NCBI GenBank assembly: GCA_015066665.1
Contig: SVNX01000004.1
Location: 32,326-96,325, forward strand
Length of the DNA stretch: 64,000 bases
Direction of reading: 5' to 3'
Source: Ruminococcus sp.
GTDB taxonomy: Bacteria > Bacillota > Clostridia > Oscillospirales > Ruminococcaceae
Within the stretch, counting starts at the first letter, position 1. Every line of letters begins with the position of its first letter. Below, piece after piece: positions 28,047 to 37,178 of the stretch. Both the position numbers and the translations under genes were made by a program. The notes under the pieces are model-generated. The model was not told the origin of the DNA and did not search any database. It saw only the letters and a list, made by a program, of their open reading frames with translations.

Positions 28047-28787
28047 TTATTCGTAATCCACAACGCTGACCCAGCTCATCAGCAGCTCACGCTCTTCGGG
28101 CTTGCCCTTGACAGTCTGGGAAGCAGCCACGATGGGCATCCACTTCTGAACATACTGCTTGGCAGTATCGCTCTTCTTGCAGTAGATCTTCAGGTACTTG
28201 CTGGCCATCTCGCCCTTGCCCTCGAGGCAGAGCTTCAGATAGCTTCTTGCTGCGTCCGCAGCGGCATTGCCCTGTGTGGCATGTGCCCAGTCGATGATAT
28301 AGGCATCGCCGGCTTCATTGATGATGACGTCGGACAGACCCAGGTCACCGTGGCAGACCTTTGTATGCTTGGGCATACCCTCAAGACGGGTGTGCAGATC
28401 ATAACGGGTGGTGGCATCCAGCTCCGTTGCGGAAATCTTGCGGTTCATCTTATCCTTGAGCTTGTTCAGCAGGGGTGCACGCTTTTCGTGGATGGAAAGC
28501 TGAACCTCTACAAACTTCTCGAGATACTCATTTTCCTTCTCGGGATGCTCCTCGATCAGCTGAGCAATGGTCTTGCCCTCGACATATTCGAGCACAATGG
28601 CCCACTTGTTGTCGATCTTCTTGACCTCGATAAGCTTCGGGATCGGCAGGCCGGTCTCCTCGACTCTCGCCTGATTCAGAGCTTCGTTCAGGACATCCGC
28701 CTTGGAATAATCCTCGCTGAATTCCTTGATGGCATAATCGCCCTCACGATAGACTACCTTGTTTACACGCTGTGCCAGTACTTCCAT
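28047..28787 (-). CDS. APH/choline kinase-like protein with altered catalytic motif
   Basis: A 246-residue small-molecule kinase fold. It has a short N-lobe (VVYREGDYAIKEF, WAIVLEYVEGKTIAQL) and the catalytic segment CHGDLGLSDVIINEAGDAYIIDWAHA. In the family brace HxDxxxxN the Asn is replaced by Asp153 (His146, Asp148), while the metal-binding Asp166 is kept. The substrate is not predictable; antibiotic modification is not supported. ATG 28787 follows AGGAGGAAG. It lies 19 bases behind adhE and should be co-transcribed. Confidence 0.75.
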   Translation of the reverse strand: MEVLAQRVNKVVYREGDYAIKEFSEDYSKADVLNEALNQARVEETGLPIPKLIEVKKIDNKWAIVLEYVEGKTIAQLIEEHPEKENEYLEKFVEVQLSIHEKRAPLLNKLKDKMNRKISATELDATTRYDLHTRLEGMPKHTKVCHGDLGLSDVIINEAGDAYIIDWAHATQGNAAADAARSYLKLCLEGKGEMASKYLKIYCKKSDTAKQYVQKWMPIVAASQTVKGKPEERELLMSWVSVVDYE

Positions 28788-28806
28788 GGTTCTTCCTCCT
28801 TCCATC

Positions 28807-31419
28807 TCAGTTGCCGTTGTATGCCTTCAGATACATTTCCTTGATCTCCTTCATCAGCGGATATCTCGGATTTGCACCTGTGCACTGATCGTCAAATGCC
28901 TGTTCAACCATCTCGTCGAGTGTTTCCATGAAGACGGATTCCTCGATGCCGTATTCCTTGATGGACTTCTTGATGCCGATGACTTCCTTCAGCTCCTCGA
29001 TCTTGACGATGAAGTTCTCGAAGACCTCCATGTCATCCTTGCCGGTCACGCCGACAAATCTTGCACACTCAGCATAACGCTCCAGTGCGTGCGGGTACTG
29101 ATACTGGGAGAAGGTGCCCATCTTTCTGGGAGCGGCTGCAATGTTGAAGCGCATGACTTCGCAGATCAGCAGTGCATTTGCCACACCGTGGGGCAGATGA
29201 TGGAAGGCGCCGAGCTTGTGTGCCATGGAGTGGCATACGCCCAGGAATGCATTCGCAAATGCCATGCCGGCCATGGTGGAGGCATCGGCCATCTTCTCAC
29301 GGGCGATGGGATCGGTGCCGTCGTTGTAGGCAGCGGGCAGATAATTGAAGATATTCTTCATGGCCTTGAGTGCCAGACCGTCGGTATAATCGGTTGCCAT
29401 GACGGAAGCATAGGCCTCGAGTGCATGGGTCAGCGCGTCGATACCGGATGCAGATGTCAGACCCTTGGGGGCGCTCATCATGAGATCGGTGTCGATGATG
29501 GCCATGTTCGGGAGCAGCTCATAGTCCGCAAGCGGATACTTGATGCCGGTCTCCTGATCGGTGATAACAGCGAAGGGGGTTACCTCGGAACCGGTACCGG
29601 AGGAGGTGGGCACTGCAATGAAGCATGCCTTTTCACCCATCTTCGGGAAGGTGTAAACTCTCTTGCGGATGTCGATGAAGCGCATTGCCATATCGAGGAA
29701 GTCAGCCTCGGGATGCTCATAGAGAACCCACATGATCTTGCCGGCGTCCATTGCGGAGCCGCCGCCGAGTGCGATGATGGCATCCGGCTCGAACTTCGCC
29801 ATTGCCTCGGCACCCTTCTGTGCGGAGAGCAGTGTCGGATCGGGCTCAACATCGGAGAATGTGGTGTGTGCAATGCCCATTTCATCGAGCTTGTCAGTGA
29901 TGCACTTGGTAAAGCCATTCTTGTACAGGAAGCTGTCTGTTACGATGAACACACGCTTCTTGTTCATCACATTCTTCAGCTCATCGAGTGCGATGGGCAG
30001 GCAGCCCTTCTTGAAGTACACCTTCTGGGGTGTTCTGAACCACAGCATATTCTCTCTCCTCTCGGCAACGGTCTTGATGTTCAGCAGGTGCTTGACGCCC
30101 ACGTTCTCGGAAACGGAGTTGCCGCCCCAGGAGCCGCAGCCCAGTGTGAGAGAGGGTGCCAGATTGAAGTTGTACAGATCGCCGATACCGCCGTGGGAGG
30201 AGGGGGTATTCACCAGAATACGGCAGGTCTTCATTCTTGCGGCAAAGGCCTCGATCTTATCGCGGCCGGTTACGGCATTGACATACAGGGAGGAGGTGTG
30301 GCCGTAGCCGCCGTCCTGCACGAGTCTGTCCGCCTTTTCGATGGACTCGGCAAAGCTCTCGGACTTGTACATCGCAAGCACGGGAGAGAGCTTCTCATGT
30401 GCAAATTCCTCATCGATGGACACGCTGGTCACTTCACCGATGATGATCTTTGTATCGGGATCCACGGTCACGCCTGCCAGCTCTGCGATCTTGGCAGCGG
30501 GCTGACCTACGATCTTGGCATTGAGGGCACCGTTGATGATGATGGTCTTGCGGACCTTTTCCGTTTCCTCAGCAGTGAGGAAGTAGCAGCCGCGCTTTAC
30601 GAATTCAGCCTTGACGGCATCGTAGATCTTGGCGTCCACGATGACGGACTGCTCGGAAGCACAGATCATGCCGTTATCAAAAGTCTTGGAATGAATGATG
30701 GAATTGACAGCCAGCTGGATATCCGCACTCTCATCGATGATGGCGGGCGTGTTGCCGGCGCCTACACCCAGTGCGGGCTTACCGCTGGAATACGCAGCCT
30801 TTACCATGCCGGGGCCGCCGGTGGCAAGGATGATGTCGGATTCCTTCATAACGGTGTTGGTCAGTTCCAGAGAGGGCACATCGATCCAGCCGATGATGCC
30901 TTCGGGGGCACCGGCCTTGACAGCAGCCTCAAGCACGATGCGTGCGGCTTCAATGGTGGACTTCTTTGCTCTCGGATGGGGGGAGATGATGATGCCGTTT
31001 CTGGTCTTGAGGGAGATCAGGCACTTGAAAATGGCAGTGGAAGTGGGGTTGGTGGTGGGGATGACAGCCGCTACCACGCCGATGGGCTCCGCAATCTGCA
31101 TTGTGCCGAAGGCCTTGTCCTCGGAGACAATGCCGCAGGTCTTGGTATCCTTGAAGGCATTGTAGATATGCTCAGCAGCATAGTTGTTCTTGATGACCTT
31201 GTCTTCGACCACGCCCATGCCGGTCTCCTCCACAGCCATCTTGGCCAGCGGAATTCTTGCATGGTTGGCAGCGAGGGCAGCAGCCTTGAAAATGGCGTCT
31301 ACCTGCTCCTGGGAATATGAAGCAAACTTTGCCTGTGCGGTACGGATTTCCTGCATTCTGGCAAGCAGTGCATCCACATTATCAACGAGATTCACTGCAG
31401 CTGCATTGGCTTCTTTCAT
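28807..31419 (-). CDS. adhE: Bifunctional aldehyde/alcohol dehydrogenase
   Basis: AdhE reduces acetyl-CoA to acetaldehyde and then ethanol, recycling NADH in fermentation; the enzyme forms spirosomes in the cytoplasm. The 870-residue protein has an N-terminal aldehyde dehydrogenase half with catalytic Cys253 (DNGMICASEQ) and a C-terminal iron-dependent alcohol dehydrogenase half (ALGGGSAMDAGK, PTSSGTGSEVTPF, CHSMAHKLGAFHHLPHG with the iron-binding histidines). The start is ATG 31419 after GGAGAGG. It is preceded by a strong promoter overlapped by a Rex-like site. Confidence 0.97.
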   Translation of the reverse strand: MKEANAAAVNLVDNVDALLARMQEIRTAQAKFASYSQEQVDAIFKAAALAANHARIPLAKMAVEETGMGVVEDKVIKNNYAAEHIYNAFKDTKTCGIVSEDKAFGTMQIAEPIGVVAAVIPTTNPTSTAIFKCLISLKTRNGIIISPHPRAKKSTIEAARIVLEAAVKAGAPEGIIGWIDVPSLELTNTVMKESDIILATGGPGMVKAAYSSGKPALGVGAGNTPAIIDESADIQLAVNSIIHSKTFDNGMICASEQSVIVDAKIYDAVKAEFVKRGCYFLTAEETEKVRKTIIINGALNAKIVGQPAAKIAELAGVTVDPDTKIIIGEVTSVSIDEEFAHEKLSPVLAMYKSESFAESIEKADRLVQDGGYGHTSSLYVNAVTGRDKIEAFAARMKTCRILVNTPSSHGGIGDLYNFNLAPSLTLGCGSWGGNSVSENVGVKHLLNIKTVAERRENMLWFRTPQKVYFKKGCLPIALDELKNVMNKKRVFIVTDSFLYKNGFTKCITDKLDEMGIAHTTFSDVEPDPTLLSAQKGAEAMAKFEPDAIIALGGGSAMDAGKIMWVLYEHPEADFLDMAMRFIDIRKRVYTFPKMGEKACFIAVPTSSGTGSEVTPFAVITDQETGIKYPLADYELLPNMAIIDTDLMMSAPKGLTSASGIDALTHALEAYASVMATDYTDGLALKAMKNIFNYLPAAYNDGTDPIAREKMADASTMAGMAFANAFLGVCHSMAHKLGAFHHLPHGVANALLICEVMRFNIAAAPRKMGTFSQYQYPHALERYAECARFVGVTGKDDMEVFENFIVKIEELKEVIGIKKSIKEYGIEESVFMETLDEMVEQAFDDQCTGANPRYPLMKEIKEMYLKAYNGN

Positions 31420-31496
31420 AGTTTTCCTCTCCAATCTAACGCATTCATTCAGACGTTACGTTCATGTAAAGGACATCTGCTCGTCCTTACACTCTT

Positions 31497-31525
31497 ATTG
31501 TACCACATTGTTATATTTTTGTCAA
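31497..31525 (-). promoter_or_regulatory. adhE promoter with overlapping Rex-like operator
   Basis: TTGACA at 31525-31520, 17-base spacer, TACAAT at 31502-31497. The 18-mer TTGACAAAAATATAACAA (31525-31508) covers the -35 box and half the spacer and matches the Rex operator TTGTTAA-N4-TTAACAA at 11 of 14 fixed positions. Rex senses the NADH/NAD ratio and often controls adhE. Confidence 0.7.
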
Positions 31526-31751
31526 TGGTTAAATCCGATCCGGCCTTACCCATTTTACGACAAAAAAGCGCTGGAAATTTATGCAACCTGAACAATGCGG
31601 GTCTACCGGTATTGTGCGCATTTCACGAAGGGATATGCATGGAAATGCAGTGCACGGATACCTATTTATATCGTACATGATTTTTTGGGGAATGTCAAGG
31701 GATAATTTGTGAATTGTGGGGATTTCGGTGGGGGATGCGCAGCTTCGCTCC

Positions 31752-31923
31752 TTATGAGCAGTCCCAGTAGAACCAGGCATTCTCATAGCGTCCTGCGAGC
31801 AGATCGGCACGGGTGATGAGAAAATGTCCCACGCCCGCATCGCACCAGAGCGACTTGATCCACTCATACGTTCGCGTCTCATAATCATACGAATCATCGC
31901 TGCAAAAAGTCAAGGATGCCCAT
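31752..31923 (-). pseudogene. Probable frameshifted small gene
   Basis: The ATG at 31923 has GGAGG six bases upstream and its own promoter, but reads only MGILDFLQR before a stop at 31894-31896. Shifting frame by one base at this point gives a protein-like continuation (SDDSYDYETRTYEW, then WCDAGVGHFLITRADL and a WFYWDCS end) up to a TAA at 31752. The product would be about 57 residues. I do not recognise a family. It could be a single-base frameshift or sequencing error in a small gene, or a 3' remnant of a larger one. Confidence 0.45.
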
Positions 31924-31955
31924 GCTTTGCCTCCAATCAGAATCATGATAGTTTC

Positions 31956-31984
31956 ATTATACTTCATACAAGAGGAAATGTCAA
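31956..31984 (-). promoter_or_regulatory. Consensus promoter ahead of broken small gene
   Basis: TTGACA at 31984-31979, 17-base spacer, TATAAT at 31961-31956, then GGAGG at 31935-31931 and ATG at 31923. The spacing of promoter, ribosome binding site and start is ideal although the following frame is broken. The remaining bases of 31526-32056 hold no other gene I can support. Confidence 0.75.
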
Positions 31985-32056
31985 CGCCCTGCACTAAACA
32001 GTCCATTCGCCATCGGGACGAAGAAGTCGATATGATTGCCATAACACAAAAACTCC

Positions 32057-32085
32057 TTGACATTTCCCCCCATCTATAGTATAAT
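32057..32085 (+). promoter_or_regulatory. Promoter of glyQS
   Basis: TTGACA at 32057-32062, 17-base spacer, TATAAT at 32080-32085. The untranslated region is only about 50 bases, so there is no T-box leader. Confidence 0.88.
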
Positions 32086-32140
32086 GAATGTATATGTGCC
32101 GCATGGCGGCTAAGAAAATGCAGAAAGAAGGAAACGCATC

Positions 32141-33526
32141 ATGCTGAATTCTGAAAAGAGTATGGAAAAAATTGTTGACCTCTGCAAATCCAGAGGTTTT
32201 GTATACGCCGGCTCCGAGATCTACGGCGGTCTCGCCAACACCTGGGATTACGGCCCTCTCGGTGTGGAGCTGAAGGACAACATCAAGCGTGCATGGCGCA
32301 AGAAGTTCATCCAGGAATGCCCCTACAACGTAGGTCTGGATTCCGCCATCCTCATGAATCCCGAAACATGGGTAGCATCCGGTCATCTGGGCGGCTTCTC
32401 CGACCCGCTCATGGACTGCAAGTCCTGTAAGACCCGTCACAGAGCGGACAACCTCATCGAGGCTTTCGACGGCACCAATCCTGCCGGCTGGAGCAATGAG
32501 GAAATGATGAACTATATCCGTGAGAAGGGCATCTGCTGCCCCAACTGCGAGGCTAAGGATTTCACAGACATCCGTCAGTTCAACCTGATGTTCAAGACCT
32601 TCCAGGGCGTAACCGAGGATTCCAAGTCCGAGCTGTACCTGCGTCCCGAGACGGCACAGGGCATCTTCGTGAACTTCTCCAACATCCAGAGAACCACCCG
32701 CAAGAAGGTTCCCTTCGGCGTGGCTCAGGTCGGCAAGTCCTTCCGTAACGAGATCACACCCGGCAACTTCATCTTCCGTGTGCGTGAGTTCGAGCAGATG
32801 GAGCTGGAGTTCTTCTGCAAGCCCGGCACTGACCTCGAATGGTTCCAGTACTGGCGTGCATACTGCCGTGACTTCCTGCTGAATCTGGGCATCAAGGAGG
32901 AGAATCTCCGCCTGCGTGACCATGATCCGGAGGAGCTGTGCTTCTATTCCAAGGCGACCACCGACTTTGAGTACCTCTTCCCGTTCGGCTGGGGCGAGCT
33001 GTGGGGCATTGCGGACAGAACTGACTATGACCTCACACAGCACCAGAACCACAGCGGCAAGTCCATGGAATACTTCGATCCCGAGGACAACACCAAGTAC
33101 ATCCCCTATGTCATCGAGCCGTCTCTGGGCGTGGAGCGTCTGTTCCTGACCATCGTGACCGAGGCTTATGACGAGGAAGTGATCGACGCTGAGAAGAACG
33201 ACGTGCGTACAGTTATGCATCTGCATCCGGCACTTGCGCCCTTCAAGGCAGCCGTTCTGCCCCTGTCCAAGAAGCTGTCCCCCGAGGCAACTGAAGTCTT
33301 CACCATGCTCTCCAAGAAGTGGAACATCGACTTCGACGAGACCGGTTCCATCGGCAAGCGTTACCGCCGTCAGGATGAGATCGGTACACCGTTCTGCATC
33401 ACCTATGACTTTGATACCAAGGAAACCGACCAGTGCGTGACGGTTCGTGACCGTGACACGATGGAGCAGGTAAGAATGCCCATCACAGAGCTGGAAGCCT
33501 GGCTGGAGGAAAAGCTGGCTTACTAA
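32141..33526 (+). CDS. glyQS: Glycyl-tRNA synthetase (dimeric type)
   Basis: Class II enzyme that charges tRNA-Gly. The 461-residue protein starts [19 protein letters not shown] after AGAAAGGAAA. Class II motifs are visible: [25 protein letters not shown] (motif 2 region), [13 protein letters not shown] (motif 3), plus the [15 protein letters not shown] block and a C-terminal anticodon-binding domain ([18 protein letters not shown]). Zinc-type cysteines occur at CKSC and CCPNC. It has its own promoter and no T-box. Confidence 0.97.
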   Translation: MLNSEKSMEKIVDLCKSRGFVYAGSEIYGGLANTWDYGPLGVELKDNIKRAWRKKFIQECPYNVGLDSAILMNPETWVASGHLGGFSDPLMDCKSCKTRHRADNLIEAFDGTNPAGWSNEEMMNYIREKGICCPNCEAKDFTDIRQFNLMFKTFQGVTEDSKSELYLRPETAQGIFVNFSNIQRTTRKKVPFGVAQVGKSFRNEITPGNFIFRVREFEQMELEFFCKPGTDLEWFQYWRAYCRDFLLNLGIKEENLRLRDHDPEELCFYSKATTDFEYLFPFGWGELWGIADRTDYDLTQHQNHSGKSMEYFDPEDNTKYIPYVIEPSLGVERLFLTIVTEAYDEEVIDAEKNDVRTVMHLHPALAPFKAAVLPLSKKLSPEATEVFTMLSKKWNIDFDETGSIGKRYRRQDEIGTPFCITYDFDTKETDQCVTVRDRDTMEQVRMPITELEAWLEEKLAY

Positions 33527-33528
33527 TT

Positions 33529-33762
33529 TGATAAGAGAATACTGCGCCCTGTCGTTTGATGGGGAGCAGTTTGCAAATGCGGCAAGGCGTTCTGACCATG
33601 CAGATGGAAATTGAGCCGCTGAAAAAAGTGACGCTGGACGGCATTGACATCTTTCTTTCCATGGAACGTGCCGCCGTTGCATCACGCTTTGGAGGCGGAG
33701 ACGCTGCGGCGCATCGCTGGGCAGCGATCGGCATCGGCACTGCCGGATATTATCAGCGGTAG
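33529..33762 (+). pseudogene. Possible decayed gene behind glyQS
   Basis: No intact gene is visible between glyQS and 33892. Three frames each carry short protein-like stretches in succession: REYCALSFDGEQFANAARR (33535-33600), then IEPLKKVTLDGIDIFLSM and VASRFGGGD (33610-33700), then EAETLRRIAGQRSASALPD (33697-33750). This order of fragments in shifting frames suggests a decayed gene. I cannot name it. The rest, 33763-33891, holds only the TTG start region of the next gene. Confidence 0.25.
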
Positions 33763-33891
33763 GCTGTGCTTCCGATGAAGTAAATCAATGAGAGCATTCT
33801 TTGATCGTCAAAGCAAGTGACAGCTTCTGATTCATGATTAGGCCTATCCGTCCTTTCTGCTGAAAGCGCACTGGAATTGAGGTGACTGCCT

Positions 33892-34974
33892 TTGCAATGC
33901 AAAAAAACTGTCAAGGTCCTGGGGAGCATCGTCCTGATTCTGCTTGCCCTGTGGCTGCTGATCTGGATCAACAGCCGTATCCGCATGAAGCAGGACAGAG
34001 AATTTCTGATAGAAAACGGCTATGCACACCTTGTTTCAGTCGGCGGGCGTTCTGTAAATGTACTGATCTGCGGTAATGAAAACGGAAAGCATCGCATTGT
34101 GGCAATCGCGGGATTCGGCGACCCCGCCCCCTGCATTTCGTGGAGACGCATGACTGCTTCTCTGGAAGAAGAGCATCAGGTCATATTCGTTGACCGTGCA
34201 GGCTACGGGATCAGTGATTCCACATCACAGGAAAGAACCGTCGAAAACATTGTTGAGGATTACAGAACTGCACTCCGAAACGCAGGCGTGGAAGCCCCCT
34301 ACACCCTGCTTCCGCATTCGATCGGCGGCATCTATGCCTCCTATTGGGTGAGCCAATACCCGGAAGAAATCGAAGCCGTCATATTGATGGATACATCCGA
34401 GATCAGAGAATACCCGCCCGATCAAATGCGTACAGAACCCGATCCGGCGTATCTGCTTGCATACCGTCTTGACAAAATGGGCGCAGGCGGCCTTGGCAAT
34501 CTACTTGTGAAAACAATGCTGCCTGAAAAGCCCTGTTATTCTGCCGATGAACAGCGTGCAGAGTATGCACTTGCATTGCTGACCTTTCAGAATTCCTGCG
34601 TCATTGCTGAGGACACCATGATGTCCCTCAACATGAACGAAACATGGAACATACTCGTTCCAAACGATGTCCCGAAGCTGTACATCTGCTCGGAATTCGG
34701 CTACACCACCAAGGAAGAGCTGATTGCGGACGGCGGACTGGACAGAGAAACTTACCTTGCATTCTTTCATCTGGATGCGGATACGGATGACGACACGCTG
34801 TATGACAGGTATCTGGCGTTCTGCCGGAAGATTCGTGAAAATACACTCTCCCCCTATGCAGAAAAGCTCGGAAACTGTGAAATCGTGCTGCTGCCCGGAG
34901 AGCATTGCATTTATGAGGACAAGCCCGATGAATGCGCTGAAATCATCGACAGCTTTCTTGGGCAGCTGCCATAA
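33892..34974 (+). CDS. Membrane-anchored alpha/beta hydrolase, copy 1
   Basis: A 360-residue alpha/beta-hydrolase. One transmembrane segment (about residues 9-27) anchors it with the enzyme domain outside. The core has VAIAGFGDPAP (oxyanion region), VIFVDRAGYGISD, the nucleophile elbow LLPHSIGGIY (Ser143) and a C-terminal LLPGEHCIYE with the catalytic His. The start is TTG at 33892, with GAGGTG seven bases upstream; no ATG fits. It is closely related to the next gene, so the pair arose by duplication. Esterase or peptidase activity is plausible; the substrate is unknown. Confidence 0.85.
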   Translation: MQCKKTVKVLGSIVLILLALWLLIWINSRIRMKQDREFLIENGYAHLVSVGGRSVNVLICGNENGKHRIVAIAGFGDPAPCISWRRMTASLEEEHQVIFVDRAGYGISDSTSQERTVENIVEDYRTALRNAGVEAPYTLLPHSIGGIYASYWVSQYPEEIEAVILMDTSEIREYPPDQMRTEPDPAYLLAYRLDKMGAGGLGNLLVKTMLPEKPCYSADEQRAEYALALLTFQNSCVIAEDTMMSLNMNETWNILVPNDVPKLYICSEFGYTTKEELIADGGLDRETYLAFFHLDADTDDDTLYDRYLAFCRKIRENTLSPYAEKLGNCEIVLLPGEHCIYEDKPDECAEIIDSFLGQLP

Positions 34975-35009
34975 TTCCCAATATTCAATATTATTCGGAG
35001 GTACAATCT

Positions 35010-36098
35010 ATGAATGTAAAAAAAGTACTTGGCATCATCGGCAAGGTTTTATTGGCACTTCTTCTGCTGATCGTCCTCTTCCTTCTGATCACATCCATTG
35101 TGTATCATGTGAAGCTCAGCAGAGTCGAAAAACAGCTGAAGGAAGCGGGATACTATAACCCCGTCTCAGTCGGCGCGCATTCGATCAATCTGTACACCTG
35201 CGGCAACGAAAACGGTCAGCATACAATCGTTGCTCTGGCCGGCTGGGGTGACGGCGAGATGTTCCTCGGCTGGCGGCAGATGACCGCAGAGATCGAAAAG
35301 GACAACCGCCTCATCTTCCTTGACCGTGCAGGATATGGACTGAGCGACGACAGCAAGCAGGAAATGACGCCCGGAAACGTCGTACAGGACTACCGCACAG
35401 CCCTGCAGAATGCGGGCGTTGAAGCACCGTATCTGCTGATGGTGCACTCTCTGGGCGGCGTGTACGCAACCTATTGGGAAAGCATGTATCCGGATGAGAT
35501 CGAAGCAGTTGTGTTTATTGACAGTTCACCCTGCTTTGAGATTCCCGAAGAAGAGCAGCTTGACGGCGGCATCGTCGCAGATCTGATGCCTCTCATGGAA
35601 AATCTCGGACTTGCACCCTTTATGGTACGCAGCGATTACGGCGAATTTCTGGGGAAACTGCCCGAAGAGCAAGAGGAACAAGCCGTTTACCTGATGAGCA
35701 GAACGCTCGGTGCGCATGCTGTGGCAGATGAAATGGACAGGATTGACTGGGCTGTGGATTATGTATGGGGAGAAATGCAGACAACGGAAATTCCGAAGCT
35801 CTCCATCTCCGCTTTCTACGCCTACCGCACCAAAGAGGACTTCATCAATGACGGCATCACTGCGGAATCACTGCTCAATATCTGGGTGCCTGCGTCCATG
35901 AAGGATGCGGGCGAGGATGCGATCTATGAGGAAGCACTCCGCCTGATGGAACAGCGGCGCACGGAATGGGAAGAGCCTTATTGTGAAAAGCTCGGCAACT
36001 GCGAAGTCGTTGAGCTTCCGGGCGATCATGTCCTGTTTTTGGACAAACCCGAGGAATGCACCAGAATCATCACAGAATTCATCCAAAAATTAGACTAA
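35010..36098 (+). CDS. Membrane-anchored alpha/beta hydrolase, copy 2
   Basis: A 362-residue paralogue of the preceding protein with the same plan: transmembrane segment (about 6-32), VALAGWGDGEMF, LIFLDRAGYGLSD, nucleophile elbow LMVHSLGGVY (Ser147) and LPGDHVLFLDKPEE with the catalytic His. Shared runs such as CGNENG and YRTAL(Q/R)NAGVEAPY show the relationship. GGAGGT lies seven bases before the ATG. Gap of 35 bases to copy 1 and 24 to the next gene, so one operon. The catalytic residues are intact in both copies. Confidence 0.87.
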   Translation: MNVKKVLGIIGKVLLALLLLIVLFLLITSIVYHVKLSRVEKQLKEAGYYNPVSVGAHSINLYTCGNENGQHTIVALAGWGDGEMFLGWRQMTAEIEKDNRLIFLDRAGYGLSDDSKQEMTPGNVVQDYRTALQNAGVEAPYLLMVHSLGGVYATYWESMYPDEIEAVVFIDSSPCFEIPEEEQLDGGIVADLMPLMENLGLAPFMVRSDYGEFLGKLPEEQEEQAVYLMSRTLGAHAVADEMDRIDWAVDYVWGEMQTTEIPKLSISAFYAYRTKEDFINDGITAESLLNIWVPASMKDAGEDAIYEEALRLMEQRRTEWEEPYCEKLGNCEVVELPGDHVLFLDKPEECTRIITEFIQKLD

Positions 36099-36122
36099 TC
36101 CCCAACAAGATCGGAGGTCACC

Positions 36123-37166
36123 ATGTCCCGTATCCGCCCCGCCATCCCCGCCGATGCCTCACGCATTTCGGAGATCATCATCACAAACTACCGAACCAAT
36201 TTCTACCCCTTCTTCCGGAATGATGCCTACTATTTCGGCGAACTGAATGTCGTTGACATGGCCGCCGAATATGCTGACGGCACGGATGCACTCAGGGAGA
36301 CCTTTGTCTATGACGACGGCGTCGTGAAGGGCATCATCCGCATTGCGGGTGATGAAATCGTCAAGCTCTTCATCGAACCGACATTCCAGAGTCAGGGCAT
36401 CGGCGCAAAGCTCCTGCATTTCGCCGTTTCTGAAAAGAATGCCTCATGGCTCTGGGTGCTCGAATACAACACACGCGGCATTGATTTTTACAAGCGGGAG
36501 GGCTTCTCGCTCACGGGCGAACGCATCCTCGAGGATGAATGGGTGCCGCTCCTGAAAATGACGAACCGGCCGGCCATCCCCTTTACGAGCACCCGCAACA
36601 CACGCCCCATCCTGCCGGACAGCCTGCGCTTCATCCGGAGCGATGTGCCCGCTGCCGTCACTGAGGCCGAGCGGCAGTGGCTCCTTGCGCATGATGTGAC
36701 GACACTCGTTGACCTGCGGACGCCTGCAGAACGGGCACAGAAGCCCTGCCCTCTTGCGGACGATCCGGCTTTCCTCTGTCACTGCCTGCCGGTCACGGGC
36801 GGCAATGCCGTGCCCGCCGCACCCGACTGCGTGGCGGATTCCTACATCGCCATGGCGGACGCATCGATGGACGAAATCATCGATACGATTCTGAAGGCCT
36901 CCTCAAATGTGCTGTACTTCTGCAATGCCGGAAAAGACAGAACCGGCGTTGTTTCGGCGATTTTACTGCATCGTGCGGGCTATGATGCCGCCTTCATCGA
37001 GGAGGATTATCTGCGTTCCGGCGTGCTGCTTGCAGACGCTTTGCAGGCCTTTGCCGCACAGCATCCCGAGATCGACCCCGAAGTCATCACGCCCCGTGCC
37101 GCTTATATCCGCCGTTTTCTCGAATGGTTACAGCAGCAGGACGATCAACATACGACAAACAACTGA
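36123..37166 (+). CDS. GNAT acetyltransferase fused to tyrosine-phosphatase-like domain
   Basis: A 347-residue two-domain protein. Residues 1-150 form a GNAT domain with the acetyl-CoA loop FQSQGIGAKLL (88-98) and the typical YKREGF end. Residues 155-347 form a Y_phosphatase3/DSP-like domain with VDLRTPAERAQ and the P-loop CNAGKDRTG (Cys267, Arg273), so both catalytic residues are present. The fusion is unusual. Targets are unknown. GGAGGT precedes the ATG. It is the third gene of the hydrolase operon. Confidence 0.87.
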   Translation: MSRIRPAIPADASRISEIIITNYRTNFYPFFRNDAYYFGELNVVDMAAEYADGTDALRETFVYDDGVVKGIIRIAGDEIVKLFIEPTFQSQGIGAKLLHFAVSEKNASWLWVLEYNTRGIDFYKREGFSLTGERILEDEWVPLLKMTNRPAIPFTSTRNTRPILPDSLRFIRSDVPAAVTEAERQWLLAHDVTTLVDLRTPAERAQKPCPLADDPAFLCHCLPVTGGNAVPAAPDCVADSYIAMADASMDEIIDTILKASSNVLYFCNAGKDRTGVVSAILLHRAGYDAAFIEEDYLRSGVLLADALQAFAAQHPEIDPEVITPRAAYIRRFLEWLQQQDDQHTTNN

Positions 37167-37178
37167 AAGGAGCAGACC

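Noticed and set aside
28047..28787. Aminoglycoside resistance gene
   Set aside because: Only the general kinase fold is shared; the catalytic brace is altered and the gene is tied to adhE.
31529..31897. 122-codon minus-strand frame
   Set aside because: Composition and start are not gene-like, and it overlaps the adhE promoter and the broken small gene.
32086..32140. T-box leader for glyQS
   Set aside because: The untranslated region is about 50 bases, far too short, and has no specifier or T-box sequence.
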